60,542 nucleotides of DNA, from assembly GCA_028282705.1 (NCBI GenBank), contig JANQHI010000011.1, forward strand, positions 1-60,542, written 5' to 3'. Under the pieces are notes generated by a model, which ran no database searches, had not been told where the DNA came from, and saw only the letters and a program-made list of their open reading frames with translations. This DNA comes from Prolixibacteraceae bacterium (GTDB lineage: Bacteria > Bacteroidota > Bacteroidia > Bacteroidales > Prolixibacteraceae). Position 1 is the stretch's first letter. Each line of letters starts with the position of its first letter. A program made the translations under genes and the position numbers. Positions 45,387 to 54,300 of this stretch are shown one piece after another.

Positions 45387-46592
45387 ATGATCAAACCAGA
45401 GATTCCAACCAATGAAAATGAAAGGCTTGAGGTTTTAAAAAGTTACTCAATACTTGATACACTCCCTGAAAAAGAATATGATGATATCACTTATTTGGCT
45501 TCCCATATATGCCAGGTGCCCATTTCTTTGATTACATTAATTGACAATAAACGCCAATGGTTTAAATCACACTACGGGCTTAATGTAGATCAAACCCCAC
45601 GCGAAGTTTCCTTTTGTGCACATGCCATAAATGACCAGGAAAACATATTGATTGTCCCGGATTCAAGGAATGATGAGAGGTTTCGTGATAACCCCCTCGT
45701 AACAGATGAACCTTATGTAATTTTTTATGTTGGAGTGCCTTTGGTAACATCAGAAGGATACCCTTTAGGCACTTTATGTATAATTGACAACAAACCAAAT
45801 GAATTAAAGCATAACCAGCTTGAAGCGTTAAAAGCTTTATCAAACCAGTTGATGAAAATATTTGAATCAAGGATAAATTATGCTGCTTTACAAATTAGTG
45901 TATATGAATTGGAAGCACAAAACAAAAGCCTGCATGAATTTGCCAGGATTGCTGCACATGATTTAAAATCACCTTTAAACAGCATCACAATGGCTACTGG
46001 CCTTCTTGAAAACAGCCATTCAGGAAATATTGGGGATGAAGGTGTTGAACTACTTGAGTTCATTAATCAGTCTTCTGAAAAATTGGCCACACTAATTGAT
46101 GGGATTTTACAATACTGCAAAAATTCACGCCTGTTAGAAGAAAAGAAAGAAACCATTGACCTGCTTCAGAACATACAAGAAGTTACTTATTTAGCTGATG
46201 TGAAAAAGGAAACCCTGTTTGATATAAAAATAAAAGATGGTACTAAATTATACACCAATAAAGTGGCTTTTAACCAAGTCTTAATAAACCTGTTATCAAA
46301 TGCAATAAGGTATAATGATAAAAACAGGGCCGAAATTATTATACAAGTTGCAGATACAGCTGATTATGTAAAATTCAATGTGGTTGACAATGGTCCTGGA
46401 ATAAACAAAGAAGACCAAAAACGTATTTTCAAGATTTTTGAAACCAATTCATCTGCCGATAAATTTGGTGCCCATGGTACGGGGATAGGGCTGGCCACTG
46501 TAAAATCATTGATTGAAGGGCTGGGAGGCACTATTTCTGTGTCGTCAGAATTGGGTAAAGGCACAAACTTTGAATTCACCATAAAAAAGTAA
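45387..46592 (+). CDS. GAF-domain sensor histidine kinase
   Basis: A 401-residue soluble kinase with no membrane segments. The N-terminal GAF domain (about residues 25-165) contains ASHICQVPISLITLID and FCAHAIND, then VPDSRNDERF and YVGVPLVTSEGYPLGTLCIID, typical of bacterial phytochrome-like GAF kinases. The HisKA box is FARIAAHDLKSPLNSI, and the ATPase boxes are NLLSNAIRYND, DNGPGI and GTGIGLATV. No receiver is fused or adjacent, so it is an orphan or works with a distant regulator. It follows the bacteriohemerythrin. Confidence 0.93.
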   Translation: MIKPEIPTNENERLEVLKSYSILDTLPEKEYDDITYLASHICQVPISLITLIDNKRQWFKSHYGLNVDQTPREVSFCAHAINDQENILIVPDSRNDERFRDNPLVTDEPYVIFYVGVPLVTSEGYPLGTLCIIDNKPNELKHNQLEALKALSNQLMKIFESRINYAALQISVYELEAQNKSLHEFARIAAHDLKSPLNSITMATGLLENSHSGNIGDEGVELLEFINQSSEKLATLIDGILQYCKNSRLLEEKKETIDLLQNIQEVTYLADVKKETLFDIKIKDGTKLYTNKVAFNQVLINLLSNAIRYNDKNRAEIIIQVADTADYVKFNVVDNGPGINKEDQKRIFKIFETNSSADKFGAHGTGIGLATVKSLIEGLGGTISVSSELGKGTNFEFTIKK

Positions 46593-46695
46593 ATTCAGCA
46601 AGCAATCCAGCCAGTAACCTATATTCTGCCTTTTACCTTCGATCCTTTTTCCAACTCCCATAGTTTCTTAGCTTTAATAGTCTTAAAAACAGGTT

Positions 46696-47469
46696 ATGAA
46701 ATCTTTTGCAGGTAAAAACCCGGCCAATGCTGAGGTAAACCAAACCAACAAAGAAAAGGTGGAAAAGCCAGGGCAATTGGTTGTAGACAAACGCCAGATA
46801 GATACACAATTAAAAAAGATGCAAAAGATGGTTAACAATAGCCTACAAATAAAACAATTACAGGCCATCCAGGAGTTAGCTGATAATAGTAGGCAGGTTC
46901 AACAGGTAGCTCAAACAGCACCTATCCAGCTTAGGGCTGGAACACTCAATGTTGACACTGCACAGCATGGAGATGCAGTGGACCAAGTCCCAAATGATCA
47001 GAAATACAATGTGGGCTTTGTGATGGATGTTTCTCTGAATATAAGCCAACCATTTCAATATAATTTCTTTCTTGAGAACTTTGAGCTTACCCAATATGTA
47101 CGTGATGAATATGAATTCTGGGATGAAGAACAATCTGTTGATTCACAAGCATTGGGAGAATGGGCAAGGGATAGTTATGGGCAGGATGAAGACCCTGGTG
47201 ACTGGAATTCTGATGGAGATTCTACAACCTGGCAAGACACACCTGGATGGGTAGAAGGAACCAATATTGAAACTGGCTATTTGTTAAATGAATATGCTGT
47301 GGAATTTTATTTCACAATTGGAGATGCCAATGGAGGTATATTGTACACATCAGATGAAATAAGGCTGTTAGCTGATTCAGATAATGAAGGCAACTTAGAC
47401 TATACAACCCCTGACATCAATGATGCCATTGATTATGACCCACAGATGGAAGAAGAGGAAATGGAATAA
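46696..47469 (+). CDS. Acidic protein with eCIS/DUF4157-type N-terminal leader
   Basis: A 257-residue protein of unknown function. The first 75 residues are basic/glutamine-rich and contain NNSLQIKQLQAIQELADN followed by SRQVQQVAQTAPIQLRAG. This resembles the leader commonly seen on Bacteroidota DUF4157 proteins and other proteins linked to extracellular contractile injection systems. The rest is strongly acidic, with Trp/Asp-rich segments (QDEDPGDWNSDGDSTTWQD) and a final EEEEME tail. No DUF4157 HEXXH motif is present and no injection-system genes are in the window. Possible cargo or accessory; uncertain. Confidence 0.7.
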   Translation: MKSFAGKNPANAEVNQTNKEKVEKPGQLVVDKRQIDTQLKKMQKMVNNSLQIKQLQAIQELADNSRQVQQVAQTAPIQLRAGTLNVDTAQHGDAVDQVPNDQKYNVGFVMDVSLNISQPFQYNFFLENFELTQYVRDEYEFWDEEQSVDSQALGEWARDSYGQDEDPGDWNSDGDSTTWQDTPGWVEGTNIETGYLLNEYAVEFYFTIGDANGGILYTSDEIRLLADSDNEGNLDYTTPDINDAIDYDPQMEEEEME

Positions 47470-47524
47470 CTATCTTGCCTCAATTTATACGTTCAACCAT
47501 TTTATTTATTAGCCTTTATACTGT

Positions 47525-47553
47525 TTTGAATTTACAAAAAAGTGATATTTTTG
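47525..47553 (+). promoter_or_regulatory. Promoter of the mntA-hepT pair, near-leaderless
   Basis: TTTG at 47525-47528 and TATTTTTG at 47546-47553 fit the Bacteroidota -33 and -7 elements with a 17-base spacer. The mntA ATG begins only four bases after the -7 box, so the transcript should start at or next to the start codon. Confidence 0.5.
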
Positions 47554-47557
47554 AAAT

Positions 47558-47848
47558 ATGAGATCATTGCAGGACATAAAGCAACTATTAAGTAGCCATA
47601 AAAAACACCTATTCTTTAATTATCCCATTAAATCAATGGCAATATTTGGCTCCTATTCACGAGAAGAGCATAATGAAAAAAGTGATTTAGATATTTTAAT
47701 TGAATTCAAAGGCAACATAGGAATTCGTTTTATTGACCTGGCTGATGAAATTGAGGATATTGTTGGTTTTAAAGTTGACGTGGTTTCTAAGAATGGCATA
47801 AAAGATAAATATCTTGAAGCAATAAACCCTGATTTAATATATGTCTAA
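47558..47848 (+). CDS. mntA: MntA-type nucleotidyltransferase antitoxin
   Basis: MntA antitoxins adenylylate the tyrosine of HepT toxins to silence them. The 96-residue protein has the minimal nucleotidyltransferase pattern GS-x10-D-x-D exactly (G31, S32, D43, D45), with a third acidic residue later in VDVVSKNG. This size is typical. It overlaps the hepT gene by eight bases, toxin gene second, the standard arrangement for the pair. Confidence 0.93.
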   Translation: MRSLQDIKQLLSSHKKHLFFNYPIKSMAIFGSYSREEHNEKSDLDILIEFKGNIGIRFIDLADEIEDIVGFKVDVVSKNGIKDKYLEAINPDLIYV

Positions 47849-48188
47849 AAAAGAAAATATATTATTACTTGAAGATATGCTCCAATCTGCTAAAAGGATC
47901 AAGCAATATGTTAATAATTATGATTATCATTTGTTTATTTCTGATAATAAAACTGTGGATGCAGTAATCAGGAATTTTGAAATTATTGGAGAAGCAGCTA
48001 ACAGGATTGATCCTGATTTTAGGGATAATAATCCTGAAATAGAGTGGAAAAGAATTCGTGGTTTTAGGAACAGGATAGTGCATGATTATCTTGGGATTGA
48101 TTATGAAATAGTATGGTCAATAATTGAAAATTACCTGGATGAATTGATTGATTGGCTGGAAACAATTATTGCAAATAATAATTCTTAA
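47841..48188 (+). CDS. hepT: HepT-type HEPN RNase toxin (DUF86)
   Basis: A 115-residue all-helical HEPN protein. The catalytic motif RX4-6H is R76-NRIV-H81, extended by D82-Y83 to the RX4HXY form in which the tyrosine is the site adenylylated by MntA. The FEIIGEAANRI helix is typical of DUF86. When free it cleaves RNA, often tRNA. It overlaps mntA by eight bases and converges on pheT with 39 bases between stops. Confidence 0.93.
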   Translation: MSKKENILLLEDMLQSAKRIKQYVNNYDYHLFISDNKTVDAVIRNFEIIGEAANRIDPDFRDNNPEIEWKRIRGFRNRIVHDYLGIDYEIVWSIIENYLDELIDWLETIIANNNS

Positions 48189-48227
48189 GCCTTGTAAATG
48201 CACTAACCTGTAAAACTCAAGTATAAA

Positions 48228-50678
48228 CTACCTTAACACTGCCCCTAACTGTTTGTCAAACAAGGTAATAAAGCGTTGCATAACTTTATCAATCTGCTTA
48301 TCCTTCAGGGTTTTATTATCATCACGCAAAATAAAACTAACAGCATAAGACTTTTTCCCTTCTGGGATGCCTTTGCCTTCATATACATCAAACAGGTTTA
48401 CTTCACGCAATAATTGGCGTTCATTTTTAAATGCAATCTCTTTTATGGCTGCAAACTTAACTTTCTTATCAACCACCAAAGCCAGGTCACGCCTCACAGC
48501 AGGGTATTTAGGCAATTCTTCAAATACCAGCTTGTTGTTTTTATGCTCTAACAACAGGTTGCCCCAATTTAAATCAGCATAAAATACTTCAGTTTCAACC
48601 CCATATTTTTTTAGCCATTTTGGGTCAACATACCCTATTTCAGCCAATACCTTTTTATTGCCAGAATTGTATACCAACCCATTTGATAACAACTCACTAT
48701 CTGCCTCATCCAATTCCAGCTTCAGCAAATTAAAACCAAGCTTTCTAAGGATGTTTTCCAGATAGCTTTTTAATTGCGGAAAAGCCACTGCCTCTTCAGG
48801 GGTGTTCCAATTGGCAACCTCTTTATTCCCTGTGATAAAAATCCCCAGGTGTTCTTCCTCATGGTAATTATTGGCAGGATTGTCTTTCAATTGGGTCCCT
48901 TTATGGAAATAGCAACTCCCAAACTCATAAAACTTCAAATTTGGGTTTTGCCTGTTGGCATTATAAGCAATGGCTTCAAGCCCTCCAAACAAAAGGGTTT
49001 GCCTCATGCCATCCAGGTCATTGCTCAGTGGGTTAAAAAGTTTAACTGTTTGTTCTGCCTTTAATTGCTCCAGCCCCTCATAAGCAGAGGATTTGGTGAG
49101 TGAGTTTGACCATATTTCATTAAACCCTTGTGCTGAAAGCATATCAGCAATGGTATTCTTTAATTTTTCAGGGTCAGGTTTTTGGGCAGTTTGCAATGCA
49201 GATTTTACTTGTGATGGGATTTCAATGTTATTATATCCATAAATGCGCAAAACCTCTTCAATAACATCAGCTTCCCTTTTTACATCTACCCTGTATGGAG
49301 GAACCAGCAATGATAAACCTCTATCAGTTTCAGCTTCTATTTTAATTTCAAGGGATTCCAGGATGCTTTTAATTCTTTCTTTTCCTAACTCCTTCCCTAT
49401 CAAACGTGTAATATTAGCATAAGAAACATCCACATTAAAACCTTCAACTTGGTTAGGGTAAAAGTCAGTAATTTCAGAAGAAATAGTGCCCCCAGCCAGC
49501 TCCTTGATCATTAAGGCTGCACGTTTCAGGGCATAGACCACACCATTGGGGTCAGCCCCCCTTTCAAACCTGAAAGATGCATCAGTATTTAACCCATGCC
49601 TACGCGCAGTTTTCCTGATAAACACTGGGTCAAAACAGGCACTTTCCAGGAAAATATCAGTAGTAGAACCTTTAACACCAGAAACAATACCTCCAAAAAC
49701 CCCTCCTATACACATGCCATCTTCAACATTACAGATCATCAGGTCTTTTTCGTGTAGTTCCCTCTCCTCTTCATCAAGGGTAATGAATTTAGTGCCCTGC
49801 TTCATGGTTCTTACCACCACTTTGCTACCTTTTATTTCAGCAGCATCAAAAGCATGCAATGGCTGCCCTGTTTCCATCAGCACATAATTGGTAATGTCCA
49901 CAATATTGTTGATAGGTGCCAACCCAATGGTTTTCAACCTGTTCTTTAGCCAGCCAGGTGATTCTTTTACCTCAACCCCACTAATTGTTACCCCAGAATA
50001 ACGTGGGCATGCCTCAGGGTTTATTACTTCAACAGGGATTTCCAGGTTTTGGTTATCCACTTTAAACCCGTCCACTGAAGGGCGCTTATATTCAATATCT
50101 TTTGTTTGCTTCAGGTAGGCAGCTACATCACGTGCCACACCAATGTGTGATGCCCCATCAATTCTGTTAGGGGTCAGGTCAATCTCAATGGCAAAATCAT
50201 TTTCTATCCGGAAATGTTCACTGGCATTTTTTCCTGCTGGTATATCTCCGTCCAGCACCATAATACCAGATGCATCAGTTCCAAGCCCAAGTTCTATTTC
50301 AGAGCATATCATCCCTTGTGATTCTTCCCCCCTGATTTTTGCCCTTTTAATTTTAAACTCCTTATCACCATCATATAAAGTAGTGCCTACTGTTGCTACC
50401 AGAACTTTCTGCCCAGCAGCTACATTGGGTGCCCCACATACAATAGGAAGCACTTCAGAGCCCACATTCACAGTGGTTTTGCTTAAATGGCCAGAATTAG
50501 GATGAGGTACACATGTTTCAACATGGCCAACCACAATACCTTTAAGCCCTCCTTTTATGCTTTCTACTCCTTCAACACCTCCCACTTCAAGCCCAATATC
50601 AGTTAATACCTCAGCCAGCCTTTCAGGACTTAAATCTATATCAATGTATTCTTTTAACCAGTTATAAGAAATCTTCAT
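48228..50678 (-). CDS. pheT: Phenylalanine-tRNA ligase beta subunit
   Basis: PheT is the large beta subunit of the alpha2-beta2 phenylalanyl-tRNA synthetase. Over 816 residues the expected domains follow: N-terminal MKISYNWLKEYIDIDLSPERLAEVLTDIGLEV (split residues 1-32), the OB-fold tRNA-binding domain (GIVVGHVETCVPHPNSGHLS region), B3/B4 editing domain (DITNYVLMETGQPLHAFDA), B5 DNA-binding-like domain, the catalytic-like core, and the C-terminal anticodon-binding domain (FEELPKYPAVRRDLALVVD). The gene is monocistronic here; pheS is not in the window. Confidence 0.98.
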   Translation of the reverse strand: MKISYNWLKEYIDIDLSPERLAEVLTDIGLEVGGVEGVESIKGGLKGIVVGHVETCVPHPNSGHLSKTTVNVGSEVLPIVCGAPNVAAGQKVLVATVGTTLYDGDKEFKIKRAKIRGEESQGMICSEIELGLGTDASGIMVLDGDIPAGKNASEHFRIENDFAIEIDLTPNRIDGASHIGVARDVAAYLKQTKDIEYKRPSVDGFKVDNQNLEIPVEVINPEACPRYSGVTISGVEVKESPGWLKNRLKTIGLAPINNIVDITNYVLMETGQPLHAFDAAEIKGSKVVVRTMKQGTKFITLDEEERELHEKDLMICNVEDGMCIGGVFGGIVSGVKGSTTDIFLESACFDPVFIRKTARRHGLNTDASFRFERGADPNGVVYALKRAALMIKELAGGTISSEITDFYPNQVEGFNVDVSYANITRLIGKELGKERIKSILESLEIKIEAETDRGLSLLVPPYRVDVKREADVIEEVLRIYGYNNIEIPSQVKSALQTAQKPDPEKLKNTIADMLSAQGFNEIWSNSLTKSSAYEGLEQLKAEQTVKLFNPLSNDLDGMRQTLLFGGLEAIAYNANRQNPNLKFYEFGSCYFHKGTQLKDNPANNYHEEEHLGIFITGNKEVANWNTPEEAVAFPQLKSYLENILRKLGFNLLKLELDEADSELLSNGLVYNSGNKKVLAEIGYVDPKWLKKYGVETEVFYADLNWGNLLLEHKNNKLVFEELPKYPAVRRDLALVVDKKVKFAAIKEIAFKNERQLLREVNLFDVYEGKGIPEGKKSYAVSFILRDDNKTLKDKQIDKVMQRFITLFDKQLGAVLR

Positions 50679-50709
50679 ACTTAAAATTCACTTGGGTTTT
50701 ATGAATGGA

Positions 50710-50717
50710 CAAAAGTA
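50710..50717 (-). promoter_or_regulatory. -7 element for pheT
   Basis: Read on the minus strand this is TACTTTTG, matching TAnnTTTG, 32 bases before the pheT ATG. A CTTG-like element 16 bases upstream is a weak -33 candidate. Confidence 0.45.
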
Positions 50718-50878
50718 CAGATTTTAATTAAAACAAGGCAATCTGCTGGTTTAAAATATACTATAAAAAAGTGGGGGTTTGGCTTTAAACATAGCCCTCA
50801 CTAAATTTACCTATCCATATGCAACTTATCATTCCCCAAGCACTAATAATTTATTATCTTTTACCCCAAATTTAAACT

Positions 50879-53005
50879 ATGAAAATTATGAAAAAACTGC
50901 TGTTCCTATTAGTTATTGTAGGCTTGGCTGTAGCCTGCCAAAACCAGAAAAGTGACAACAACACTATGGAAAACCCATTTTTTAAAGAATGGACCACACC
51001 TTTTGAGGTACCTCCATTTGATGAGATAAAGCTGGAACATTATGTCCCTGCTGTAAAAGAAGGCATTGCCCAACAAGAAGCTGAAATACAAGCCATTGTT
51101 GATAACAAAGAAGTGCCAACATTTGAAAATACCATTTTTGCTTTAGATGTCTCAGGAAGTTTACTAAACAAAGTAACAGGTGTTTTTTATCCTTTAAACT
51201 CAGCAAACACCAATGAAGAAATGCAGGTTATCGCGCGTGAGATTTCTGCATTGACTACAAAACACAGTGACAACATCAGCCTGAACCCTGATCTATTTAA
51301 AAAAGTGAAAGCTGTTTATGAAAAAAGAAATGATCTGGAGCTTGATGCTGAACAATTAAGAGTAACTGAAAAGTTCTACCAAGATTTTGAAAGGAATGGT
51401 GCAAACCTTCCTGAAGATAAACAGGAAGTCCTTAGGAAATTAAATGAAGAACTATCCCAACTAGGCCTTTCATTTGGTGAAAACCTGCTGGCTGAAACCA
51501 ATAAAAATTTTAAGCTGGTAGTTGATAATAAAGAAGGCCTGGCTGGCTTGCCTGAAGATGTGGTATTAAGGGCTGCTGAAGCTGCCAAAAAAGTTGAGGA
51601 AGATGGCAAATGGGTATTTACTTTGGCTAAACCCAGTATGCTGCCTTTCCTAACTTTTGCCGAAAATCGTGAATTGCGTGAAAAATTATACAGAGGCTAC
51701 TTTATGCGTGGCGACAATGGCAATGAGAATGATAATAAAGAGATCATTAAAAAGGTTGTAAAATTCCGTGATGAACGTGCAAAGTTATTAGGGTTTAACA
51801 ACCATGCAGAATATGTCATTGATGTCAACATGGCAAAAACCCCACAAAATGTATATGACTTCCTTGAAAAGTTATGGGTACCTGCACTTGAGATGGCTAA
51901 AAATGACGTGAAAGAAATGCAGGCTATTATTGATGCTGAGGGAGGCAATTTCAAACTGGCTTCATGGGATTGGTGGTACTATGCAGAAAAATTGCGTAAA
52001 GCAAAATTTGACCTTGATGAGGCAGAAGTAAAACCATACTTCACCCTTGACAATGCCAAAAAAGGTATTTTCTATGTGGTAAATGAATTGTACGGGTTAA
52101 AGTTTATCAAGCGCAATGACATGCCTACTTACCATGAGGAAGCAGAAGTATATGAAGTGCAAGAAGCTGATGGAACACATCTTGGGGTTCTTTACATGGA
52201 CTTCCATCCACGTGATGGGAAACGTGTAGGAGCCTGGTCAACCAGTTTCCGCCCTGCACATTATGTTGATGGTGTGCGTGTACCAAGGGTTGGTAGCATT
52301 GTAATGAATTTCACCAGGCCTGCTGGCAACACCCCTGCCCTATTGAGTTTTGATGAAGTATCTACCTTCTTCCATGAATTTGGGCATGCCCTTCATGGCC
52401 TGTTTGCTGATGGACCTTACAGAAGGACTGCCGGGGTAGTACAACGCGATTTTGTTGAGCTTCCATCACAAATTATGGAAAATTGGGCAGCTGACCCTGA
52501 AGTGATCGAAGTATATGCAAAACACTATGAAACAGGTGAAACCATCCCTGATGAGCTAATTGAAAAACTGGATAGAAGTGGGAAATTCAACCAAGGCTTC
52601 ATTACTGGAGAATATGTAGCTGCTTCATTGCTCGACCTTGATTACCATACCATAGAAAACCCTGTTATTGAAGATGTGAGGGCATTTGAAAAAGAAGCTA
52701 TGGATAAGCTTGGTTTAATTGAAGAATTTATCCCAAGGTACAGGAGCACCTACTTTGCCCATATCTTCTCGGGGGGAGGGTATTATTCAGCTGGATATTA
52801 TGTCTACATTTGGGCTGCTGTGCTTGATACTGATGCTTTCAATGCCTTTAAGGAAACAGGTGATTTATTTAACCCTGAACTGGCTGCAAAATTCCGCACT
52901 TTGTTAACTAAATGTGGCTCAGATGAAGGGATGAATGTTTACCTGAATTTTAGGGGGAAAGAGCCTTCAATTGACCCATTGCTTGAAAAAAGAGGGTTGA
53001 AATAA
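50879..53005 (+). CDS. M3-family oligopeptidase lipoprotein (Dcp-like)
   Basis: A 708-residue zinc metallopeptidase of the M3A family (peptidyl-dipeptidase Dcp/oligopeptidase A). The active site FHEFGHALHGL (HExxH) lies near residue 494. Downstream helices include DFVELPSQIMENWA (third zinc ligand region) and FSGGGYYSAGYYVYIWA. A lipoprotein signal ends LAVAC (cysteine 20), so it acts in the periplasm or on the surface, in line with degradation of exported peptides in Bacteroidota. Length is normal for Dcp. It ends with a hairpin terminator. Confidence 0.94.
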   Translation: MKIMKKLLFLLVIVGLAVACQNQKSDNNTMENPFFKEWTTPFEVPPFDEIKLEHYVPAVKEGIAQQEAEIQAIVDNKEVPTFENTIFALDVSGSLLNKVTGVFYPLNSANTNEEMQVIAREISALTTKHSDNISLNPDLFKKVKAVYEKRNDLELDAEQLRVTEKFYQDFERNGANLPEDKQEVLRKLNEELSQLGLSFGENLLAETNKNFKLVVDNKEGLAGLPEDVVLRAAEAAKKVEEDGKWVFTLAKPSMLPFLTFAENRELREKLYRGYFMRGDNGNENDNKEIIKKVVKFRDERAKLLGFNNHAEYVIDVNMAKTPQNVYDFLEKLWVPALEMAKNDVKEMQAIIDAEGGNFKLASWDWWYYAEKLRKAKFDLDEAEVKPYFTLDNAKKGIFYVVNELYGLKFIKRNDMPTYHEEAEVYEVQEADGTHLGVLYMDFHPRDGKRVGAWSTSFRPAHYVDGVRVPRVGSIVMNFTRPAGNTPALLSFDEVSTFFHEFGHALHGLFADGPYRRTAGVVQRDFVELPSQIMENWAADPEVIEVYAKHYETGETIPDELIEKLDRSGKFNQGFITGEYVAASLLDLDYHTIENPVIEDVRAFEKEAMDKLGLIEEFIPRYRSTYFAHIFSGGGYYSAGYYVYIWAAVLDTDAFNAFKETGDLFNPELAAKFRTLLTKCGSDEGMNVYLNFRGKEPSIDPLLEKRGLK

Positions 53006-53028
53006 ATAATCATATAATTACATATACA

Positions 53029-53066
53029 GGAAGGTGCTTCAAAATATTGGGGCATCTTTCTTTTTC
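53029..53066 (+). terminator. Hairpin terminator after the M3 peptidase gene
   Basis: AAGGTGC (53031-53037) pairs with GCATCTT (53052-53058) with one G-T wobble, and CTTTTT follows. It lies 23 bases past the stop codon. Confidence 0.55.
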
Positions 53067-53095
53067 AACCCCCTCCCTTAGTTTTAAGAAAGTCT

Positions 53096-53103
53096 TATTT
53101 TTG
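53096..53103 (+). promoter_or_regulatory. -7 element for the DUF4268 gene
   Basis: TATTTTTG matches TAnnTTTG 16 bases before the ATG at 53120. The expected transcription start near 53110 makes the leader about 10 bases long and rules out the upstream TTG at 53111 as translation start. Confidence 0.45.
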
Positions 53104-53119
53104 CAACCAATTGCAACAT

Positions 53120-53590
53120 ATGTATACCAGGGAAGAACTAAAAATATTGCGTGCCAGGTTTTGGGAGTTATTTGCCAAACGTTGCGAGGTTGTTCCTGAA
53201 CTAAAAGGAAAGAAAAGGAATTGGGTACTGCACAGAACCAAAATCAATAATGTTGCCTTGAAATTTGATGTGGGAAGGGAAAATGCACAGGTGATGATTG
53301 AGGTAACCCATAAAAATGAAAACCAGAGGCTGGATGCCTTTATGGCTTTAGAAAAATACAAGGCGGTCATTGAAGAAGGTTTTAATGATGGGCTGGTTTG
53401 GGACCTTACCTACACACGCTCAGATAGTGGGCAAGAGGTAAGCAGGATATATACTTCTTTGGATGGGGTTGATTTTCACAGGCAAAACCAATGGCCTGAT
53501 ATTTTCAATTTTTTTATTAAGAATATGCTAAAGCTTGAATCCAATTTTATGGAAGTTAGGGATTTGGTAAAGCAAGAATTAAAAAAGTAA
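53120..53590 (+). CDS. DUF4268 family protein
   Basis: A 156-residue protein matching the DUF4268 pattern (FWELFAKRCEVVPELKGKKRNWV, NVALKFDVGRENAQVMIEV, and a C-terminal WPDIFNFFIKNMLKLE). The family is related to endonuclease-like folds in several annotations, but its function is unknown; no catalytic motif is obvious. The start at ATG 53120 is preferred over the upstream TTG at 53111 because of the promoter position. The gene converges on clpP with about 30 bases between stops. Confidence 0.8.
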   Translation: MYTREELKILRARFWELFAKRCEVVPELKGKKRNWVLHRTKINNVALKFDVGRENAQVMIEVTHKNENQRLDAFMALEKYKAVIEEGFNDGLVWDLTYTRSDSGQEVSRIYTSLDGVDFHRQNQWPDIFNFFIKNMLKLESNFMEVRDLVKQELKK

Positions 53591-53622
53591 AAATAAATCT
53601 ATGTACTTCATTCCCTAGCCTT

Positions 53623-54180
53623 TTATACCAGCTTATCATGGATTTTATCAACTATGCCATATTCAACAGATTCTTTAGCTGACATCCAGTAATCCCTGTT
53701 AAAATCTTTGGTAACCCTTTCAATGGGTTGCCCACAATTTTCTGCCAATATTTTTGCTCCCAGCTCCTTGGTTTTAATCAACTCTTTCACCTGTATTTCA
53801 ATATCAGAAGCCTGGCCACCTGCGCCTCCACTTGGTTGGTGGATCATTACCCTGGCATGGGGAAGCACAAACCTTTTCCCCTTTTCCCCTGCTGATAATA
53901 TGATAGACCCCATTGATGCAGCCAACCCTGAACAAATGGTAGACACCGGGCTTGTAATGCTTTTTATGGTATCATAAATGGCAAATCCTGAAGTTACAAA
54001 CCCTCCTGGGCTGTTAATGATAAGCTGGATTTCTTTGCCAGGAGCTACCATCTCAAGGTAAAGCAACCTTTCAACCACATGTTTGGCTGAAGTATCATCT
54101 ACTTTTCCCCATAAGAATACTTTCCTTTCATTCAGTATTTTGGAGTCAATTATGTCTTGTAATTTTATATTATTTTCCAT
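53623..54180 (-). CDS. clpP: ATP-dependent Clp protease proteolytic subunit
   Basis: ClpP forms the tetradecameric serine-protease chamber used by ClpX/ClpA/ClpC. The catalytic serine is in GLAASMGSIIL, the histidine in VMIHQPSGG and the aspartate in EYGIVDKIHD. INSPGG, the oxyanion region, is present too. The 185-residue length is somewhat short at the N-terminus compared with typical ClpP (about 195-220), where the axial loops lie. It is not next to clpX or tig, so it may be a second paralogue. Confidence 0.92.
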   Translation of the reverse strand: MENNIKLQDIIDSKILNERKVFLWGKVDDTSAKHVVERLLYLEMVAPGKEIQLIINSPGGFVTSGFAIYDTIKSITSPVSTICSGLAASMGSIILSAGEKGKRFVLPHARVMIHQPSGGAGGQASDIEIQVKELIKTKELGAKILAENCGQPIERVTKDFNRDYWMSAKESVEYGIVDKIHDKLV

Positions 54181-54300
54181 GATAAATGTTTTTTGCCTAA
54201 TCTTTTATATTTTAAAGTGAGGTTTTAAATATAACCTAATTATCCATGCCTAGAGGTTACTTTGATGGATATTTTTCATTGTTTAATAAACCCTCCCATA

